In this document: piece by piece, positions 46,208-58,070 of the stretch
How positions within the stretch are numbered: position 1 is the stretch's first letter
How the letters are laid out: each line of letters starts with the position of its first letter
Assembly (NCBI RefSeq): GCF_001424945.1
Contig: NZ_LMCW01000012.1
Span: forward strand, 512,373 to 576,372
Origin: Rhizobium sp. Root1203
Lineage (GTDB): Bacteria; Pseudomonadota; Alphaproteobacteria; Rhizobiales; Rhizobiaceae
Direction: 5' to 3'
DNA length: 64,000 nt
The notes under the pieces: model-generated
What the model saw: the letters and a program-made list of their open reading frames with translations, nothing else
The model's database searches: none
What the model was told of the DNA's origin: nothing
Program-made: the position numbers and the translations under genes

Positions 46208-46849
46208 TCAAAGCCCCAGCATCATCCGCACGGTCGACTCAAGACCGCGCCCGAGAGCGCGGGTATTCTCCGCATCAAGATGTATGCCGTCGAGCGGCGT
46301 CGTCTTGGCAACGGAATTGCCGTCGAAGAAGCCACAACCAAGCTCGTCGGCGAGATCGCGATAAAGGGTCGCAAGCTTGGCCGACTCCTCGATGCCTCCG
46401 ACGAAGGACGCCGCGAACGGCACGTTTGCCGTCTCGCAGACCTTCGGCGGCGCGACGATCAGGATATCCGGCGCGTCGAATTCGAAAGGCCAGGCATGAT
46501 TGCGGATCAGCCTGACCAACCGGGCAATGCCCTGGCAGGCGGCAAACGCCGATCCCGCCACGACCGGCTTCATGTCGTTTGTGCCGAGCAGGAGGATGAC
46601 GAGATCGAGCGGCGCATGCGTCTGCAGGATCGTCGGCAGGACGCGTGCACCGTTGCGATCGCAATCGGCGAGATGATCGTCGAATGCAGTCGTGCGACCG
46701 TTCAGGCCCTCGGCAATGATCCTGACCTCGTTGCCGAGGGCTGCCTGCAGCGTGCTCGGCCATCGGTCCTTGTAGTCGTGACGACCGATGGAAACGGCGT
46801 CGTAACCCCAGGTCAGCGAGTCGCCGTAGCAAAGAACGGTCTTCGTCAT
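46208..46849 (-). CDS. SGNH/GDSL-family hydrolase (arylesterase-like)
   Basis: A 213-residue esterase of the SGNH fold without signal peptide. Block I is VLCYGDSLTWGYD (catalytic serine in GDSLTWG), the block III GTND is in LLLGTNDMKP, and the C-terminal DGIHLDAENTRALG provides the Asp-His pair. Related enzymes are arylesterases or acyl-hydrolases/perhydrolases. The ATG at 46849 (MTKTVLCYGDS) gives a standard N-terminus. It sits 19 bp after pdhC and is followed by GNAT and lpdA genes. Confidence 0.92.
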   Translation of the reverse strand: MTKTVLCYGDSLTWGYDAVSIGRHDYKDRWPSTLQAALGNEVRIIAEGLNGRTTAFDDHLADCDRNGARVLPTILQTHAPLDLVILLLGTNDMKPVVAGSAFAACQGIARLVRLIRNHAWPFEFDAPDILIVAPPKVCETANVPFAASFVGGIEESAKLATLYRDLADELGCGFFDGNSVAKTTPLDGIHLDAENTRALGRGLESTVRMMLGL

Positions 46850-46868
46850 TTCCGTCTCCGCTTTCGTC

Positions 46869-48212
46869 TCAGACGAGCATGCCCATCGGATTTTCGATGT
46901 AGCCCTTGAATGCCTGCAGCAGCTCTGCACCGAGGGCGCCGTCGACGCAGCGATGATCCGTCGACAACGTGACGCTCATCACGGTTGCGATCACCATTTC
47001 GCCCTTGCGGACGATGACCCGCTGTTCGCCGGCGCCAACCGCCAGGATCGTTGCATGCGGCGGGTTGATGACGGCCGCGAACTGCTTCACGCCCATCATG
47101 CCCATGTTGGAGACCGACGTGGTGCCGCCCTGGAATTCTTCGGGCTTCAGCTTGCGATCCTTGGCGCGCTTGCCGAGGTCGCGCATCTCGTTGGAGATGA
47201 CCGACAACGTCTTTTCCTCGGCCTTGCGGATGATCGGAGTGATCAGGCCGCCCGGGATCGAGACGGCGACGCCGACGTCGACGTGCTTGTGCTTGACCAT
47301 ATTGCTTTCGGTCCAGGAAACGTTGGCATCCGGAACATCGCGCAGCGCAAGGGCCATGGCCTTGATGACCATGTCGTTGACGGAGAGCTTGTAGGCGGCG
47401 CCGCCATCCTTGCGGGGAGCCGCGTCGTTAAGCTGGGCGCGCAACGCCAGCAGCGCATCGAGTTCGCAATCGACGGTGACGTAGAAGTGCGGCACGGTCT
47501 GCTTGGATTCGACGAGGCGCTTGGCGATGACCTTGCGCATGCCGTCATGCGGCACGAGCTCATAGGAGCCGGGCTCGAACAGCTTGAGCACGGCCTCCTC
47601 AGAAGCGCCCTTCGGTGCGGAGGCAGGAGCCGCGGCAGCCTGGGGAGCAGCTGTAGCAGGTGCCGGAGCAGCCTTTGCACCGCCGCCTGCGGCCGCAGCT
47701 TCCACGTCGCTCTTGACGACGCGACCGTGCGGACCCGAACCAGCGATTGCCGACAGGTCGATACCTGCTTCCTTCGCCAGTCGACGTGCGAGCGGCGAGG
47801 AGAAGGTGCGGTTGGTGTTTTCAGCAGGCGCTCCGGTGTCGACCCGGCCGGTCGCAGCCACCGACGCGGACGGCGCGGATGCGGGTTCGGCCTTCGGCGC
47901 AGCGACAGCTTCGGCCTTCGGAGCCGGAACGGCAGCACCTGCACCGCTGGCCGCAGCGCCGACGTCTTCGCCGTCGGCAGCCAGAACCGCGATCAGCGCA
48001 TTGACCTTGACGCCTTCGGTGCCGGCGGGAACGACGATCTTGGCAACGGTGCCTTCGTCGACGGCTTCGACTTCCATCGTCGCCTTGTCGGTTTCGATCT
48101 CGGCGATCACATCGCCGGACTTAACCGTATCGCCTTCCTTGACGAGCCACTTGGCCAGATTGCCTTCTTCCATCGTCGGAGAGAGGGCAGGCATCGTGAT
48201 GTTGATAGGCAT
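46869..48212 (-). CDS. pdhC: Pyruvate dehydrogenase E2, dihydrolipoamide acetyltransferase
   Basis: A 447-residue core component of pyruvate dehydrogenase. Residues 1-80 are a lipoyl domain with the modified lysine in [17 protein letters not shown]; an Ala/Pro-rich linker (residues ~85-135) follows; the E1/E3-binding domain is [34 protein letters not shown]; the catalytic domain holds [16 protein letters not shown] and the active-site [24 protein letters not shown] precedes the ATG. Part of pdhABC. One 41-nt stretch of the lipoyl-domain DNA is identical to that in pdhB. Confidence 0.97.
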   Translation of the reverse strand: MPINITMPALSPTMEEGNLAKWLVKEGDTVKSGDVIAEIETDKATMEVEAVDEGTVAKIVVPAGTEGVKVNALIAVLAADGEDVGAAASGAGAAVPAPKAEAVAAPKAEPASAPSASVAATGRVDTGAPAENTNRTFSSPLARRLAKEAGIDLSAIAGSGPHGRVVKSDVEAAAAGGGAKAAPAPATAAPQAAAAPASAPKGASEEAVLKLFEPGSYELVPHDGMRKVIAKRLVESKQTVPHFYVTVDCELDALLALRAQLNDAAPRKDGGAAYKLSVNDMVIKAMALALRDVPDANVSWTESNMVKHKHVDVGVAVSIPGGLITPIIRKAEEKTLSVISNEMRDLGKRAKDRKLKPEEFQGGTTSVSNMGMMGVKQFAAVINPPHATILAVGAGEQRVIVRKGEMVIATVMSVTLSTDHRCVDGALGAELLQAFKGYIENPMGMLV

Positions 48213-48230
48213 CGAAATACCCTCCCCTTG

Positions 48231-49619
48231 TTACTTGTAGCAAACGGCCTTCACGGCATCGACGACTTCGCCGACATTCGGAAGCGCGAGCTTCTCGAGG
48301 TTGGCGGCATAAGGCATCGGAACGTCCTTGCCGGCGATCGTCAGGACAGGCGCGTCGAGATAGTCGAAAGCCTGCTGCATGACGCGGGTGGCGATTTCCG
48401 TACCGACCGAGTTCTGCGGATAGCCTTCTTCGACGGTGACCAGGCGACCGGTCTTCTTGACGGATTCGATGACCGTTGGCAGGTCCATCGGACGGATCGT
48501 GCGAAGGTCGATCAGTTCGACGTCGATGCCGAGCTTTTCGAGTTCGGCGACAGCCTTGGTGGCATAGGTCATGCCGATGCCGAAGGAAACAACCGTGACG
48601 TCCTTGCCGGGGCGGTGGATGCGCGCCTTGCCGATCGGCAGAACGAAATTGTCGAGCTTCGGCACGTCGAAGTGCTGACCGTAGAGAATTTCGTTTTCGA
48701 GGAAGACAACCGGATTCGGATCGCGGATAGCAGCCTTCAGCAGGCCTTTGGCGTCGGATGCCGTGTAGGGCATGACGACCTTGAGGCCGGGGATCTGGCT
48801 ATACCACGACGCGTAGTCCTGGCTGTGCTGGGCGCCGACGCGGGCCGCCGCACCGTTCGGGCCGCGGAAGACAATCGGTGCGCCCATCTGGCCGCCCGAC
48901 ATGTAGAGCGTCTTGGCAGCGGAGTTGATGATCTGGTCGATCGCCTGCATGGCGAAGTTGAAGGTCATGAACTCCACGATCGGCTTCAGGCCGGACATCG
49001 CGGCACCGACGCCGACGCCGGCAAAGCCGTGCTCGGTAATCGGCGTATCGATCACGCGGCGTGGGCCGAATTCCTGCAGCAGACCCTGGGTAACCTTGTA
49101 CGCGCCCTGGTATTCGGCAACCTCCTCGCCCATGACGAAGACATTGTCGTCAGCGCGCATTTCTTCGGCCATCGCGTCGCGAAGCGCTTCGCGAACGGTC
49201 ATGGAGACCATTTCGGTGCCTGCCGGGATCTCCGGATCGTTCGGCACGTATGCCTTCGGCTCGGCCGGTACTGGAGCCTGCGCAGCAGCGGCAGCCGGCT
49301 TTTCTTCAGCCTGCGGTGCAGCGGCGGGAGCCGGCACTGCTGCCGGAGCGGCAGTGGATATGTCGGAAGCTGTTTCACCGTCCTGGAGGAGAACAGCGAT
49401 CTTGGCATTCACCTTCACGCCTTCGGTACCGGCTGGAACCAAAAGCTTGCCGATGACGCCTTCGTCGACCGCTTCGACTTCCATCGTCGCCTTGTCGGTT
49501 TCGATCTCGGCAATGACGTCGCCTGAAGTGACCTTGTCACCTTCCTGCTTGAGCCATTTGGACAGTGTGCCTTCTTCCATCGTCGGAGAGAGGGCGGGCA
49601 TGAGAATATCGATTGGCAT
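48231..49619 (-). CDS. pdhB: Pyruvate dehydrogenase E1 beta subunit with N-terminal lipoyl domain
   Basis: A 462-residue beta subunit, longer than the ~325-residue standard form because residues 1-80 are an extra lipoyl domain ([17 protein letters not shown] with the lysine to be lipoylated) joined through an Ala/Pro-rich linker (residues ~85-130). The rest is a transketolase beta fold: [37 protein letters not shown] and [14 protein letters not shown]. The fusion is known from rhizobia and other alphaproteobacteria. It lies between pdhA and pdhC with gaps of 15 and 18 bp and the same GGGGAGGG leader. Confidence 0.97.
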   Translation of the reverse strand: MPIDILMPALSPTMEEGTLSKWLKQEGDKVTSGDVIAEIETDKATMEVEAVDEGVIGKLLVPAGTEGVKVNAKIAVLLQDGETASDISTAAPAAVPAPAAAPQAEEKPAAAAAQAPVPAEPKAYVPNDPEIPAGTEMVSMTVREALRDAMAEEMRADDNVFVMGEEVAEYQGAYKVTQGLLQEFGPRRVIDTPITEHGFAGVGVGAAMSGLKPIVEFMTFNFAMQAIDQIINSAAKTLYMSGGQMGAPIVFRGPNGAAARVGAQHSQDYASWYSQIPGLKVVMPYTASDAKGLLKAAIRDPNPVVFLENEILYGQHFDVPKLDNFVLPIGKARIHRPGKDVTVVSFGIGMTYATKAVAELEKLGIDVELIDLRTIRPMDLPTVIESVKKTGRLVTVEEGYPQNSVGTEIATRVMQQAFDYLDAPVLTIAGKDVPMPYAANLEKLALPNVGEVVDAVKAVCYK

Positions 49620-49634
49620 GGGTCAACCCTCCCC

Positions 49635-50681
49635 TTAAAGCAGAATGTCGGTGTAAAGCTCGGAGGCATCCGGCTCAGGAGCGGACTGAGCAAAATCGGC
49701 GCTGTCGGCGACGATATCGCGGACATCCTTGTCGATCGCCTTCAGATCGTCCTCGGATGCCCAACCGTTCTCGATGAGGCGCGCTTTCACCTGCTCAATC
49801 GGATCGGATTCGGAGCGCATCTTCTGCACTTCGTCCTTGGAACGATACTTCGCGGGATCGGACATCGAGTGGCCGCGATAGCGATAGGTCAGCATTTCGA
49901 GAATGATCGGGCCCTTGCCGGAGCGGCAATGCTCAAGTGCCTCGTCGGCAGCCGCCTTAACGGCGCGAACGTCCATGCCGTCGACCTGGATGCCGGGGAT
50001 GCCGAAGCCCGAGCCGCGCAGCGAGTAGTTCGACTGAGCCGTCGCGCGCGCAGTCGAGGTGCCCATGGCATAGCGGTTGTTCTCGACGATGTAGATGATC
50101 GGCAACTTCCAGAGAGCAGCCATATTGAAGCTCTCGTAGACCTGGCCCTGGTTGGCGGCACCGTCGCCGAAGTATGCGATCGAGACGCTGTCGTTGCCGC
50201 GGTAGCGGTTCGCGAACGCCAGGCCTGTGCCCAGAGATACCTGGGCGCCAACGATACCGTGGCCGCCGTAGAAATGCTTCTCCTTGGAGAACATGTGCAT
50301 CGAGCCGCCCTTGCCCCGGGAATAGCCGCTGATGCGTCCGGTCAGTTCCGCCATGACGCCGCGGGCGCTCATGCCCGTGGCCAGCATGTGACCGTGATCA
50401 CGATAGGCCGTAATGACCTGATCGCCTTCCTTCTGGGCCATCTGCATGCCAACGACGACAGCTTCCTGACCAATGTAGAGATGACAGAAACCGCCGATGA
50501 AGCCCATCCCGTAAAGCTGGCCCGCCTTCTCCTCGAAGCGACGGATGAGCAGCATCTCGCGATAGGCCTTCAGCTCGTCTTCGCGATCGAAGTCGGCGAT
50601 TGCGCCTCCGTTCGATTCCTTGCGTGCAGGTTTCGCGCTGGTTTTGCGGCTGGAAACGGTCGCGTTTTTTCGCGGCGCCAT
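49635..50681 (-). CDS. pdhA: Pyruvate dehydrogenase E1 alpha subunit
   Basis: A 348-residue thiamine diphosphate subunit that decarboxylates pyruvate. The ThDP/Mg motif starts with GDGAANQGQVYESFNMAALW and ends with YIVENNRYAMGTS near residues 170-205. The regulatory-serine segment of eukaryotic enzymes is mirrored by TYRYRGHSMSDP. The N-terminal ~30 residues are a Lys/Ala/Ser-rich tail (MAPRKNATVSSRKTSAKPAR). GGGAGGG precedes the ATG. First gene of the pdh operon; the 146-bp AT-rich region upstream presumably carries its promoter. Confidence 0.97.
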   Translation of the reverse strand: MAPRKNATVSSRKTSAKPARKESNGGAIADFDREDELKAYREMLLIRRFEEKAGQLYGMGFIGGFCHLYIGQEAVVVGMQMAQKEGDQVITAYRDHGHMLATGMSARGVMAELTGRISGYSRGKGGSMHMFSKEKHFYGGHGIVGAQVSLGTGLAFANRYRGNDSVSIAYFGDGAANQGQVYESFNMAALWKLPIIYIVENNRYAMGTSTARATAQSNYSLRGSGFGIPGIQVDGMDVRAVKAAADEALEHCRSGKGPIILEMLTYRYRGHSMSDPAKYRSKDEVQKMRSESDPIEQVKARLIENGWASEDDLKAIDKDVRDIVADSADFAQSAPEPDASELYTDILL

Positions 50682-50812
50682 TCAACCCTCCCTATGGGTT
50701 TATCGGTTCTTAGGTGGCGCGTACCATAGGGAAGAAATTTCGCCACAGCAATGCCATAAATGCATGGCTCATATTCTGTGTTAAATTGTTGATAAACCTG
50801 ATTTTATTTCGA

Positions 50813-50831
50813 TTAACCTGAATTCGGTTAA
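50813..50831. promoter_or_regulatory. TTAACC-N7-GGTTAA palindrome between ftsB and pdhA
   Basis: TTAACC (50813-50818) and GGTTAA (50826-50831) form a 6-bp inverted repeat with a 7-bp spacer, the right arm overlapping the ftsB stop codon. It lies about 130 bp upstream of pdhA in an AT-rich stretch. It may be an operator for pdh control or an mRNA hairpin at the end of ftsB; neither is proven. Confidence 0.35.
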
Positions 50832-51148
50832 TTTGAATAATGACTGAATATGACGATCTCGTCGGCACGCGAGAAATTCAGCTGCAGACGCGCCTTCTCG
50901 TCCAGCATATCCCTGTCCATCGAACCATCGCTCAACAGCGCGACCTGATTTTCAAGATGCTCGCGCTTGGCCTTCAGAACCGTCAGCTCTCTCTCCCGCG
51001 CGACACGCTGGCGCTCGAACACTTCGGTTGCGCGCAGGCCGTAGTCGCCGTGGATGCAATGGTAGCCGAAATAGGAAAGAAAGGCGACAGCCATGGCCGG
51101 AACGACGAACCGGCCGATCTTTTTCTTCTTATGGTGCTTTGTCCACAT
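50828..51148 (-). CDS. ftsB: FtsB/DivIC-like septum formation initiator
   Basis: A 106-residue bitopic division protein. A basic N-terminus (MWTKHHKKKKIGRF) leads into one membrane helix (residues ~14-33) and a coiled coil (RQRVARERELTVLKAKREHLENQVALL) followed by a conserved DRDMLDEKARLQLNFS segment that matches the DivIC/FtsB end. It should bridge FtsL and FtsQ in the divisome. I chose the ATG at 51148; an alternative at 51169 adds seven residues. It lies between eno and pdhA, the usual rhizobial order. Confidence 0.9.
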   Translation of the reverse strand: MWTKHHKKKKIGRFVVPAMAVAFLSYFGYHCIHGDYGLRATEVFERQRVARERELTVLKAKREHLENQVALLSDGSMDRDMLDEKARLQLNFSRADEIVIFSHYSN

Positions 51149-51237
51149 AGACGCATTCTCGAAACGCATTACCTTTACGAGCGAGACTACCGACGAGAGA
51201 TTAACCGTCCGTTGACTATGAACGCCACGCAACAAAA

Positions 51238-51262
51238 AACCCGCGCCGAGAGGGCGCGGGTT
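51238..51262 (-). terminator. Rho-independent terminator of eno
   Basis: A 10-bp stem (AACCCGCGCC at 51238-51247, GGCGCGGGTT at 51253-51262) with loop GAGAG, followed on the minus strand by TTTTTTG (complement of 51233-51239). It lies 25 bp past the eno stop codon, so ftsB needs its own promoter. Confidence 0.9.
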
Positions 51263-51286
51263 CCAAATACTTGAAATCAGACGGAA

Positions 51287-52624
<1,338 letters not shown>

Positions 52625-52702
52625 TTACAATGGCGGTTTGCGCGTCCTTGTCGACGATCATCGTGCGTGGCCTATTACACGATCATGTCAGTCTTTTGAA
52701 CG

Positions 52703-53548
52703 TCAGCCCTTGGCGATCGCGTCAAAGGCCAGCAGCTTTTCAAGAAGGCGCGGCATATCCTTCAGGAAGACCATGTTCGGACCATCGGAAGGCGCGTTGT
52801 CAGGATCTTCATGCGTCTCGACGAACACGCCAGCAACGCCGACGGCAACGGCCGCACGCGCCAGCGTTTCGACGAATTCGCGCTGGCCGCCGCTGGAACC
52901 GCCCTGCCCGCCGGGCTGCTGGACCGAATGGGTCGCATCGAAAATCACCGGCGCGCCCATGGCCGCCATGATCGGCAGCGAACGCATGTCCGAAACCAGC
53001 GTATTGTAGCCGAAGGAGGCGCCGCGCTCGCACAGCAGAATGTTTGGATTGCCAGTCGAATTCAGCTTGTTGAGGACGTTCTTCATATCCCAGGGCGCCA
53101 GAAACTGGCCCTTCTTGACGTTGATCACGCGGCCGGTCTTGGCAGCGGCGACCAAAAGATCCGTCTGACGGCTGAGGAAAGCCGGTATCTGCAGAATATC
53201 GACAACGGTTGCCACGTCGGCGCACTGGTCTTCGGTGTGGATGTCGGTCAGAACGGGAAAGCCGTATTCCTTCTTGAGATCGGCGAAAACCTCAAGCGCT
53301 GTCTCCAGGCCGATGCCGCGTTGCGCCGAAAGCGAGGTGCGGTTTGCCTTGTCGAAGGAGGATTTGTAGACCAGCCCGATGCCGAGCTTGTCACACAGTT
53401 CCTTGAGCACGCCGGCGATCATGAATGCATGATCGCGGCTCTCCATCTGACAGGGTCCGGCAATCAGCGACAGCTTGCCGCTGTTCGAAAATACAACTGC
53501 GCCGGCACCCTCGCCGACTGCGACTTCGGAGTTTGTCTGGCTCATCAT
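52703..53548 (-). CDS. kdsA: KDO-8-phosphate synthase KdsA
   Basis: A 281-residue aldolase-type enzyme condensing PEP (the enolase product) with arabinose-5-phosphate to give KDO-8-phosphate for the lipopolysaccharide core. Motifs are [20 protein letters not shown] at residues 26-46, [42 protein letters not shown] and [11 protein letters not shown]. The start overlaps the stop of the VOC gene by ATGA; a second ATG follows one codon later. Confidence 0.96.
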   Translation of the reverse strand: MMSQTNSEVAVGEGAGAVVFSNSGKLSLIAGPCQMESRDHAFMIAGVLKELCDKLGIGLVYKSSFDKANRTSLSAQRGIGLETALEVFADLKKEYGFPVLTDIHTEDQCADVATVVDILQIPAFLSRQTDLLVAAAKTGRVINVKKGQFLAPWDMKNVLNKLNSTGNPNILLCERGASFGYNTLVSDMRSLPIMAAMGAPVIFDATHSVQQPGGQGGSSGGQREFVETLARAAVAVGVAGVFVETHEDPDNAPSDGPNMVFLKDMPRLLEKLLAFDAIAKG

Positions 53549-54426
53549 TTCTCCTCGAAAGCGAAGAGCGCACCTTGCCCTGAGGCCGCCTTCACTAGAA
53601 TTCGATTGTTCTTGCGCGTGTAAGTGATCCCGTTAGCAGCCAAATGCGCTTCTGTCACGGCGAGATCGGCGACCTTGAACACGATGGCAACGCCGCGCAG
53701 GCCGCGATCGACGCCCGGTACGGCGAGATCGAAATAGGCATTCAACCCATCCGGCGAAAGAATGCTGATGCGAGCATTGGGCGTGGAAAGGCTGATGCCG
53801 AACGCCTCCTCGCGAACCGACGGCGTCGAAGAGGAAAAGCGCATGAACAGGCCAAACGCCTTCGGATCAGGGGCAGCGAGCACGATCTCGGTGATCCCGG
53901 TCACGCCATTCGTATGCGTTTCCAGTATCTTGCGGTCGGTGGGAAGCGCATTGATCCGCTGGCAGGTGAAGAGAAAGAAATCCGGTGCGCGAAGGTCCGC
54001 GGCAAAGGCGAGCCTGAAGGCCGCGGTCGTGCCGGAACCATCGGGCATCTTCATCGGGCGCTCGAACTGCAGCACCTCACCGCCGCTTATCCTGTCGGCA
54101 TGGAAACGCGCGTGGTCGCGATCGGCATCCGTTGTCGCCAGGGCGATGGCCGACAGCCCGTTCTCGCCACAACGGAAACGAAAGGCGCGATCGCGCGCCG
54201 TGAAGACGTTCCCCTTCTTGATCGACGCCTCGTAGGCATCCGCGCCCGCGATGGCGAGCGGCTCGAGATATGTTTTGTCGGCGAAGAAGATACAGGCGTT
54301 TTCCGTTCCGAACGGGTGCCGCGCATCGGCTGCAACGGTGAAACCGAGCTTGCCGAGGCGCTCCCGCGCTAGGCCGACATTGGCGACAGGCAGGACAACG
54401 TGGTCCAGCGGATGGGCTTCACTCAT
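53545..54426 (-). CDS. VOC/glyoxalase-like domain protein
   Basis: A 293-residue protein of the vicinal-oxygen-chelate superfamily with a glyoxalase-like N-terminal half ([46 protein letters not shown]) and a second repeat of the beta-alpha-beta-beta-beta module towards the C-terminus. GAGGATTTGCC precedes the ATG at 54426. It is translationally coupled to kdsA and carried by many rhizobia at this place, but its function is unknown; isomerase, lyase or dioxygenase are all possible. Confidence 0.85.
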   Translation of the reverse strand: MSEAHPLDHVVLPVANVGLARERLGKLGFTVAADARHPFGTENACIFFADKTYLEPLAIAGADAYEASIKKGNVFTARDRAFRFRCGENGLSAIALATTDADRDHARFHADRISGGEVLQFERPMKMPDGSGTTAAFRLAFAADLRAPDFFLFTCQRINALPTDRKILETHTNGVTGITEIVLAAPDPKAFGLFMRFSSSTPSVREEAFGISLSTPNARISILSPDGLNAYFDLAVPGVDRGLRGVAIVFKVADLAVTEAHLAANGITYTRKNNRILVKAASGQGALFAFEEK

Positions 54427-54565
54427 GGCAAATCCTCTTCCGAAATTCGAAAATGATGTGCGCTGGCCTGCGGGACATTGCAAGAGGCATCAGCGGCATA
54501 GGTCGAATGAAGTGTAAAAACGCGACAAATCAGGGCCAAGTTTTACGAAAATTTAGGTACTTGCG

Positions 54566-54580
54566 GAACACATATGGAAC
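54566..54580. promoter_or_regulatory. LexA-binding SOS box of the alphaproteobacterial type
   Basis: GAAC at 54566-54569, seven bases, GAAC at 54577-54580. This is the direct repeat (GTTC-N7-GTTC on the other strand) recognised by alphaproteobacterial LexA. It lies 49 bp upstream of the lexA ATG and supports autoregulation. Confidence 0.88.
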
Positions 54581-54628
54581 ATATAGTGTCTGTTCTGGCT
54601 TTGTTTCACGACTCTGGGGTTGACTTCG

Positions 54629-55351
54629 ATGCTCACACGCAAGCAACAGGAACTTCTTTTGTTCATTCACGAGCGAATGAAGGAGTCCGGGATTCCCCCT
54701 TCCTTCGATGAAATGAAGGATGCGCTCGACCTTGCGTCGAAATCGGGCATCCACCGGCTGATCACGGCGCTCGAAGAGCGCGGGTTCATTCGTCGGCTGC
54801 CCAATCGCGCCCGCGCACTCGAAGTCATCAAGCTCCCTGAAGCGTACAATCCGAGCCTCCAACCACGACGCGGGTTTTCGCCGAGCGTCATCGAAGGCAG
54901 CCTCGGAAAACCGCAGATGGTCGCTCCCGTCGCGCCGAAGCCGGCTCCCAGTGCCGACAATGGCAATTCAGCTTCCGTACCGGTCATGGGACGCATCGCA
55001 GCAGGCGTGCCTATTTCAGCTATCCAGAACAACACCCATGACATCGTGGTTCCAGCCGACATGCTTGGTTCCGGCGAGCACTATGCGCTGGAGGTCAAGG
55101 GCGACTCGATGATCGACGCCGGTATCTTCGACGGCGACACCGTCATCATCCGCAACGGCAGCACTGCAAATCCGGGCGATATCGTCGTCGCGCTGGTCGA
55201 CGACGAGGAGGCAACACTGAAGCGCTTCCGCCGCAAGGGGGCCTCGATCGCGCTCGAAGCCGCAAACCCCGCCTATGAGACGCGCATCTTCGGGCCGGAC
55301 CGCGTCAAGGTACAGGGCAAGCTCGTGGGTCTCATTCGGCGCTATCACTGA
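54629..55351 (+). CDS. lexA: SOS transcriptional repressor LexA
   Basis: A 240-residue repressor of the DNA-damage response. The N-terminal winged HTH is [17 protein letters not shown] and [19 protein letters not shown]. The self-cleavage site is the Ala-Gly in [10 protein letters not shown]; the catalytic serine is in [11 protein letters not shown] and the lysine in [12 protein letters not shown]. The linker is longer than in E. coli LexA, normal for rhizobia. The ATG at 54629 was chosen over a TTG at 54620. Its stop overlaps the convergent comEC 3' end by 20 bp, and an SOS box lies in its promoter. Confidence 0.97.
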   Translation: MLTRKQQELLLFIHERMKESGIPPSFDEMKDALDLASKSGIHRLITALEERGFIRRLPNRARALEVIKLPEAYNPSLQPRRGFSPSVIEGSLGKPQMVAPVAPKPAPSADNGNSASVPVMGRIAAGVPISAIQNNTHDIVVPADMLGSGEHYALEVKGDSMIDAGIFDGDTVIIRNGSTANPGDIVVALVDDEEATLKRFRRKGASIALEAANPAYETRIFGPDRVKVQGKLVGLIRRYH

Positions 55352-57776
55352 TCGGCAGTTCAATATCCGCGAAGCGGCCGCTGCGCCAGTCGTATGCGCG
55401 GTGGCGCATCCATGGGCGGCCGAGCTTTCCATGTGCCGCCGTGACGAGCGGAGTCCCCTGGTCGCCTATTCGTATTTCGAGGGCTCCGGACCGACGAAGT
55501 GTTTCGCCTGTCAGAAGCATCGACCCCGAGCGGCATTCTCCAGGACGGAGCCGAACCGGCGTGATAACGATATCGGCTGCGTCGCAGGCAGGACCGAGGT
55601 AGGCGGCGTTTTCAAGTGTCGCGACGACGTAGCCGCTGTCGAGCAGCGCCACGCACCATGCAGCCTTCAGGCAGACAAAACCACCCTCCGGAAGATCGAC
55701 AGCGCGACGCATCATCCCTCGTGCCTGTTGCCGTTGCTGCGGCGTTAGCATCAATCGTTCTCCATCCTTCTTTTTTGGCACCACGAGCGCCCTGTTGCCG
55801 AGATACTGCGGTGGCTGATGGCGTTCGAGCGCCAGGGCTCTCTGCCACTGACTGAAGATGAAATCTTGGGGACGCTCTCGATTGGTCGCCAGGGCTTTTC
55901 CCGTGACGACGGCGACAAGTGTGCCGTCCTCCGAAACAACGAGGTCGGCAAGGGGCGCGGATGGCAGCAGCATGAGAGGCACTGTCGACACCGCAACGAC
56001 AACCGCCCCCAGATAGCGCAGAGGCGTCAGCAACAGCGTCAGCAGAAGGAAACCCAGGACCGCCGCAAGAAAGTACCACTGCGGCAGTCGGCCCATGTCC
56101 ACCGTTCCGCCCCATCCCGACACCATCTTGGCTATGGCGATGACCACATCCAGTCCAAGCCCAGCCGCCTTCCATGGCAGCACATCGAGCCCAAGCGGCG
56201 TCAGCAGCATGGCGAGCATTCCCATCGGCATCACGACGAACGAGATCACGGGCATGGCCATCAGGTTCGCCGGCAGCCCATAGGCGCTTAGCCTATGGAA
56301 ATGCTCGATCGAAAACAGAGCCGTCGCGAAACCACCGATTACCGACGTCAATGCGACGCCGCCGAAGAACCGGACGACCGAGAAGACAGCCCTGATGACC
56401 GGATGTTTGAGAGGGAAGCCGTCGCAGTATGGCCGCTTCGCCCAGATCGCATACCCCGCCACAAGCGCGAGCGTCGCCGCAAAGGACATCTGGAATCCAG
56501 GGCCGAGCACCTTCGAGGGGGATGTGAGAATGATCAGCAGCGCCGACAACGCGATGTTGCGCAGGCTGATCGACGGCCGGTCGAACAGGACGGCAACCAG
56601 CATGATCGCCATCATGATGAAAGCGCGTTCGGCAGAGACGGAGAAACCTGATATCAGATAATAGGCAGTCAGCGCCAAAAGAGCACCGGAGGCCGCGATC
56701 TTCTTTGCCGGATAGGCCTGCGCGAAGGCCGGAAAGAGCCCGAGCACGGACCGCAATCCGACGAAGAAGATGCCCGCCGAGAGCGCCATGTTCAGACCGG
56801 AAATCGCGACGATATGGGCAAGTCCGGACTGGCGAAGCGCCTCCGTCGTTTCCGGGGAGATCGCGCGTCGCTCATCGGTCACCAGCGATGCCGCAAAGGC
56901 GCCGGTATCTGCCGGCAGGATCGATCGGATGCGATCGCCGATGCCGCTTCTTAGCCCGTAGAGCCACTCCACCGCCTTATCCCGCGTAGCGAGAGTGCGG
57001 GTCTCTTGCGGGGGCAAAGCTGAGGAAGGCGCGCCATAGAAAAAACCGTTGGCGCCGACCCCGTCGAAATAGGCGGAGAACGCAAAGTCGTTCAGACCTG
57101 GAAGTGCTGGCCCCGCCGGCGGTATCAGCCGGACGCGCCCGGTCAGCCAGGCACCGACTGCCAGCGGCTCACCGGCGCGCGCGACCAGCGACACACGCGC
57201 CGGCGCGCGTTTCACCCTCGGAGAATTCGTTTCGGTTACAGCCACGATGTAGCGCCATCGGCCGTTGTCGTCCCCTTCTCGACGCTCGACGCGCCCGCTC
57301 AGCGTGGTCGTCACGGCAGAGTCCAGGATCACCGTTCCGGCACGCCAGGTTTCCACTTGCGCCGCCGACATGCCGGCGACGCACAGCAAGCCGGCCAGAG
57401 CGGCTCGCCTGACGATCATGCGCCGGATCCCCGCAGCCAGCATGACAAGGAGCAGGGCTGCGAACCAAGCCGAGAGGCGGGTCAATGCAACATCGGCGTC
57501 GAACTTGAACCATGCTATCGCGCCCGCACCCATAAAGACCGGGGAGATCAGGAAGTACCGTCCGTGATCGAATTCCTCGGCCAGCGCGAGGCGTCCGGCT
57601 GCAACATGTCTGCGAGTGGCGCGTCCGGTTCTTGCCGTCCATCGAGACGCGGCCTGCGTCGGCGCTCGCCGCACGATGACGGCACCGCCGCGCTCGTCGG
57701 GATGAGCGCGCAAACGAATAGCGGGCGCCGTCTCAGACGCTGCAGAACCCGCTTCGATCGTTTTCAACTCCGGCAT
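55332..57776 (-). CDS. comEC: ComEC/Rec2-family membrane protein
   Basis: An 814-residue polytopic protein of the ComEC/Rec2 family, the inner-membrane channel for single-stranded DNA in transformable bacteria. The N-terminal part has membrane helices and a DUF4131-type region; the Competence domain begins around [22 protein letters not shown] with several further helices; a reduced C-terminal domain follows with [17 protein letters not shown]. No metal-binding metallo-beta-lactamase HxHxDH motif is apparent in that C-terminal part, so nuclease activity is doubtful. Rhizobia usually carry it without known competence. The ATG at 57776 is preferred over 57812. Confidence 0.9.
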   Translation of the reverse strand: MPELKTIEAGSAASETAPAIRLRAHPDERGGAVIVRRAPTQAASRWTARTGRATRRHVAAGRLALAEEFDHGRYFLISPVFMGAGAIAWFKFDADVALTRLSAWFAALLLVMLAAGIRRMIVRRAALAGLLCVAGMSAAQVETWRAGTVILDSAVTTTLSGRVERREGDDNGRWRYIVAVTETNSPRVKRAPARVSLVARAGEPLAVGAWLTGRVRLIPPAGPALPGLNDFAFSAYFDGVGANGFFYGAPSSALPPQETRTLATRDKAVEWLYGLRSGIGDRIRSILPADTGAFAASLVTDERRAISPETTEALRQSGLAHIVAISGLNMALSAGIFFVGLRSVLGLFPAFAQAYPAKKIAASGALLALTAYYLISGFSVSAERAFIMMAIMLVAVLFDRPSISLRNIALSALLIILTSPSKVLGPGFQMSFAATLALVAGYAIWAKRPYCDGFPLKHPVIRAVFSVVRFFGGVALTSVIGGFATALFSIEHFHRLSAYGLPANLMAMPVISFVVMPMGMLAMLLTPLGLDVLPWKAAGLGLDVVIAIAKMVSGWGGTVDMGRLPQWYFLAAVLGFLLLTLLLTPLRYLGAVVVAVSTVPLMLLPSAPLADLVVSEDGTLVAVVTGKALATNRERPQDFIFSQWQRALALERHQPPQYLGNRALVVPKKKDGERLMLTPQQRQQARGMMRRAVDLPEGGFVCLKAAWCVALLDSGYVVATLENAAYLGPACDAADIVITPVRLRPGECRSGSMLLTGETLRRSGALEIRIGDQGTPLVTAAHGKLGRPWMRHRAYDWRSGRFADIELPISDSAE

Positions 57777-57920
57777 GCATCTGCACCCGGAAGCCACCTT
57801 CGCCCACCTCAAGAATGCAGGCTTCCGACGCTACAGGCAACAGTAATCGATTGAATTTCGAAGAGAAATCGGAACGCGGAAAAAACGAGGATAATCATCG
57901 GCTTCCGCTATGCGCGGCAG

Positions 57921-57957
57921 GCATCGCAGCACTGCCTAAAAGTTGATACTGCGATGC
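57921..57957. repeat. Inverted repeat in the comEC-gltA divergent region
   Basis: GCATCGCAG (57921-57929) and CTGCGATGC (57949-57957) are a perfect 9-bp inverted repeat with a 19-nt spacer, about 115 bp upstream of the gltA ATG and just before its putative promoter. It may be an operator for gltA. Confidence 0.5.
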
Positions 57958-57978
57958 ACAAAATGGCATCAAGAGAAC

Positions 57979-58005
57979 TTGGCATTAACCGCGCGATCAT
58001 ATAGC
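57979..58005 (+). promoter_or_regulatory. Possible sigma-70 promoter of gltA
   Basis: TTGGCA (57979-57984) and TATAGC (58000-58005) are separated by 15 bp; shifted one base to CTTGGC the spacing is 16. Both boxes are moderate matches. The ATG follows at 58071. Confidence 0.35.
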
Positions 58006-58070
58006 TATCGCAAGCGACGCTTAACCCTATGGCGCTTTTATGGCGCCACCCGCCAGTTTGGAGGATCATA

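Noticed and set aside
46953-49526. An antisense frame open for 857 codons across pdhC and pdhB on the plus strand
   Set aside because: It is the mirror of two well-supported genes in GC-rich DNA with strong third-position bias; its translation has no recognisable domain and no ribosome binding site.
54566-54580. Reading the GGAAC motifs upstream of lexA as an EcfG stress promoter
   Set aside because: Neither GGAAC is followed by TT at the required 18-nt spacing; the GAAC-N7-GAAC arrangement fits a LexA box.
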